A stretch of 7,513 nt of DNA, from the NCBI GenBank assembly GCA_025997955.1, contig BNVH01000115.1:1-7513 (forward strand), given 5' to 3'. This document shows, piece by piece, positions 5,593 through 7,513 of this stretch. Each line of letters starts with the position of its first letter. Position 1 is the first letter of the stretch. The notes below the pieces were generated by a model that was not told the origin of the DNA, made no database searches, and worked only from the letters and a program-made list of their open reading frames with translations. The translations under genes were made by a program, and so were the position numbers. Origin of the DNA: Synergistales bacterium. GTDB taxonomy: Bacteria; Synergistota; Synergistia; Synergistales; Aminobacteriaceae.

Positions 5593-7278
5593 TTATCCCC
5601 TTATTTTTTTAACAATTACATTGTCGATCACTAGCATATCTATACCTCTCCGCAAAAAACATTCAATGGCATTTTTGGGAGTATTTACCAGCGGTTTGCC
5701 TTTTATGTTAAAGGATGTGTTGCACACTACAGGAATACCAGTTTCTTTCATAAAAGCGCTTAAAAGCTTGTAATATTTTTCATTTTCCTTAATAACCAGC
5801 TGAGGTCTTGCAGTTTCATCAACATGCACTACAGCCGGAATTAATTTCTGTTTATCTTTTTTTACAAATGCAGCTATATTCATAAAATACTTATTATCAG
5901 AATAGCCGGTGAAATATTCTTCGTAATATTCTTCAAGTACACTTGGAGCAATTGGACGCCACATTTCTCGTTCTTTGATATGGTTGAGTCTAATGAGGCT
6001 CTTTCTGGTTCTTGGATCTGCCAAAATGCTGCGGTTTCCAAGCGCTCTCGGTCCAGCTTCAAATCCACCTTGCATCCAAGCAACTATTTTCCCGTATGAT
6101 AATTCCTTAGCAACAATAAATTCAAGATTATCTTCGTTGAATACATTCCAAGATAAGATTTCGTTATAACTCTCAAGTTCTTTAAGAGTCTGTTTATCTG
6201 AATAAGAAGCCCCTAGTCCAGCTAAATACATTGGTTTGTCTGTTTTGGCTTTGCCATGCAATCTATAATTAAGTTCTAAAGCCGCTCCAACAGAAGTTCC
6301 TGCATCAGAAGCAAATGGAGGAATATAAATATGTCTAAACAAACCAGATCTTTCCAATTTCCCATTAACAGAACAGTTAAGCGCTATACCACCGGCAATT
6401 ACCAGATTATCCAAGCCCGTTTTTTCCTTCAATTCTGTTATAAAATCAATCAGAACATCTTCGAGAGTTTTCTGGGCAGAGGCGGCAAAATTGGCATAAC
6501 TCATGATTTCTTCCACATTGCCAGCTTCATAAGGAAAACAGTTTTCTTTAAAGTAAGAAAGTAATTGTTCAGATCGAAGCGTTATGGAATCATGGATTGT
6601 CGCATTGCTTACATCGGGCAAATTTTTAAATAATTCCCCATTTCTGTCGGGAACTACTGGCATTGTCATATTTGGAATCCCATAAGATGCAAGCCCCATG
6701 AATTTTCCAACCTCGCGATATTTACCATACAAACCTGTAAACTCACATGCTCTGTTATAGAAAATCCCAAGCGAATTGCGTATATCAATTTTCTTAAAAA
6801 AAGATATTTCTCCATTCTTTGCAATTCCTAGCGATGCAGATTCACTTTCGCCTCTGTTATCAACAACAAGCACCGCGCTGTCTCCAAATCCACTTAAGCG
6901 GCATGCGCTTGCGGCATGCGCTATATGATGCCTAATTCGATAAATAGGCGGTCTAAAATCTCCAAATATATCCTTTGGCAAGTATCTATCTTCAACATCA
7001 ATTGTTGCCCATGTTTTTAATTGTTCCTCTGTCAGTTGATATTTTTTATTCCGATAGCCCCAATCCATTCCCAATGCTATAGCTTCTGCGTCCGATAAAG
7101 AGATTCCTTCCTTCCGCAGGCAATAATATAACGCGTCTATAGGAGCTTCCCCTTCTGCTAGTTTATTTCTGCTGAATCGTTCTTGTTCAACGTAACTGAC
7201 AACTTCTCCATTTTTCAGCAACGCAGCTGCGGAATCATGATTGCCTATATTAAGTCCAATGATATAATTATTTCTCAT
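5593..7278 (-). CDS. O-carbamoyltransferase, NodU/CmcH/TobZ family
   Basis: The 561-residue product is full length for this family, which uses carbamoyl phosphate and ATP to place a carbamoyl group on a sugar or antibiotic hydroxyl. The Kae1-like N-terminal domain opens with IIGLNIGNHDSAAAL (6-20) and has the metal-binding HHIAHAAS (117-124). VVDNRGESES (138-147) corresponds to the usual VVDGxGE, with Asn for Gly. AGGIALNCSVNGK (295-307) is the ATP-site loop. The C-terminal domain has EAGPRALGNRSILADPR (407-423), RPIAPSV (441-447) and CNTSFN (519-524), all expected. It should be cytoplasmic and modify a nucleotide-sugar or lipid-linked precursor. The start ATG 7278 is backed by AAAAGGGGGG (7295-7286) with 7-nt spacing. 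It is the first gene of the - strand group, only 74 bp from the right IS66 end. No strong promoter is visible in that gap, so it could be transcribed from a weak local or IS-borne promoter. The exact substrate cannot be read from sequence. Confidence 0.95.
   Translation of the reverse strand: MRNNYIIGLNIGNHDSAAALLKNGEVVSYVEQERFSRNKLAEGEAPIDALYYCLRKEGISLSDAEAIALGMDWGYRNKKYQLTEEQLKTWATIDVEDRYLPKDIFGDFRPPIYRIRHHIAHAASACRLSGFGDSAVLVVDNRGESESASLGIAKNGEISFFKKIDIRNSLGIFYNRACEFTGLYGKYREVGKFMGLASYGIPNMTMPVVPDRNGELFKNLPDVSNATIHDSITLRSEQLLSYFKENCFPYEAGNVEEIMSYANFAASAQKTLEDVLIDFITELKEKTGLDNLVIAGGIALNCSVNGKLERSGLFRHIYIPPFASDAGTSVGAALELNYRLHGKAKTDKPMYLAGLGASYSDKQTLKELESYNEILSWNVFNEDNLEFIVAKELSYGKIVAWMQGGFEAGPRALGNRSILADPRTRKSLIRLNHIKEREMWRPIAPSVLEEYYEEYFTGYSDNKYFMNIAAFVKKDKQKLIPAVVHVDETARPQLVIKENEKYYKLLSAFMKETGIPVVCNTSFNIKGKPLVNTPKNAIECFLRRGIDMLVIDNVIVKKIRG
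5597..5602 (-). promoter_or_regulatory. Ribosome binding site for the nucleotidyltransferase-like gene
   Basis: AAGGGG on the - strand lies 10 nt before ATG 5586 and inside the last codons of the carbamoyltransferase gene. It supports ATG 5586 as the start and co-translation with the gene before it. Confidence 0.5.
6898..6922. repeat. Tandem 12-bp repeat in the carbamoyltransferase metal-binding motif
   Basis: gcggcatgcgct occurs at 6898-6909 and again at 6911-6922, separated by one base. It lies in codons for AHAASACR within the conserved HHIAHAAS segment. The 13-bp period means the copies are read in different frames, so this is not a protein repeat. Confidence 0.85.
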
Positions 7279-7285
7279 TATAATG

Positions 7286-7295
7286 CCCCCCTTTT
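7286..7295 (-). promoter_or_regulatory. Ribosome binding site for the carbamoyltransferase
   Basis: AAAAGGGGGG on the - strand sits 7 nt before ATG 7278. The six-G form is unusual but well placed. A similar GGGGG precedes the SIS gene at 3986-3982 and AAGGGG precedes the nucleotidyltransferase-like gene, suggesting a shared G-rich ribosome-site style in this group. Confidence 0.6.
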
Positions 7296-7351
7296 ATTAA
7301 GGCACAAATAAAAATTGCTAAATGGTATAGTCGTTTAATTTAACTAAATCC

Positions 7352-7513
7352 GTAACTACTCAGGACTTGACAGGCTAAGAGGAGTTCCCATAAAAACAGA
7401 CTGAAGACTGGCGAATACTTTTCTACCTTGTTTCTGTATGGTAGACATAGCGGCTCTGATTCGCGCGAATATGCTGGCTCCTTCTTTAGTCCGAAAACAT
7501 CCAGATATCTTCA
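7352..7513 (-). mobile_element. 3' end of an IS66-family insertion sequence (right copy, inverted)
   Basis: This is the reverse-oriented counterpart of the left copy. Identity to the left copy starts at GTAAC (7352), the likely inner terminal repeat, and runs to the window edge with 5 differences in 162 bp, three of them clustered at the GVP/GTP codons of the transposase. The inner flank 7344-7351 would be one target-duplication copy. Differences from the left copy show that these are two separate, slightly diverged insertions. Confidence 0.85.
7356..7513 (-). CDS. tnpC: IS66-family transposase, C-terminal fragment (truncated by window edge)
   Basis: The last 52 codons of a transposase reading leftward, ending with TAG at 7358-7356. 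The protein matches the left copy (KISGCFRTKEG, then FARIRAAMSTIQKQG) except for G-T-P where the left copy has G-V-P, while two further base changes are silent. The rest, including the DDE catalytic residues, lies off the right edge. Confidence 0.9.
   Translation of the reverse strand, partial: KISGCFRTKEGASIFARIRAAMSTIQKQGRKVFASLQSVFMGTPLSLSSPE

Noticed and set aside
1..7513. CRISPR arrays, tRNA or rRNA genes, replication origin
   Set aside because: No regularly spaced direct repeats, cloverleaf-like sequences, rRNA segments or iteron clusters were seen on either strand.

Overview
This 7.5 kb window is low-GC bacterial DNA. It carries a cell-surface glycan (capsule, O-antigen or wall polysaccharide) gene cluster enclosed between two inward-facing ends of IS66-family insertion sequences. 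Base composition, AGA/ATA-rich codon use and G-rich Shine-Dalgarno sequences suggest a Bacillota-type organism (Clostridia or Negativicutes). That is inference, because no taxonomic marker gene is present.

Layout. Positions 1-279 are the 3' end of one IS66 element (transposase reading rightward). Positions 7352-7513 are the 3' end of a second, about 97 % identical copy in the opposite orientation. Between them one glycosyltransferase gene (467-1462) lies on the + strand and all other genes on the - strand. Read from right to left these are: a NodU/CmcH-type O-carbamoyltransferase (7278-5593); a nucleotidyltransferase-fold gene (5586-4347) that is broken in its middle; a 374-bp gap with a decayed transposase remnant; a GmhA-like SIS sugar-phosphate isomerase (3972-3379); an overlapping histidine-phosphatase-family protein (3389-2796); and a DUF6270 protein (2708-1452). 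The DUF6270 gene's tail overlaps the tail of the glycosyltransferase gene.

How the genes may work together. SIS isomerase, phosphatase, nucleotidyltransferase-like protein, glycosyltransferase and carbamoyltransferase fit the synthesis, transfer and O-carbamoylation of an unusual sugar. Because the isomerase resembles GmhA, a carbamoylated heptose is a reasonable but unproven guess. The set lacks the heptose kinase, GmhB-type phosphatase and sugar-nucleotide synthase, so the window is only part of a pathway.

The most striking observation is at 5250-5410. A perfect 63-bp inverted repeat with a 20-bp loop splits the nucleotidyltransferase gene. Reading the loop in the opposite orientation restores one uninterrupted 388-residue frame across the nucleotidyltransferase GS...DxD motif. 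The structure therefore looks like a 73-bp insertion made by fold-back template switching at a 5-bp inverted repeat, or an artefact with that shape. Other points to check are a histidine phosphatase whose second catalytic His is Gln, an SIS enzyme with an altered active-site acidic position, and the IS66-flanked, transposon-like arrangement.
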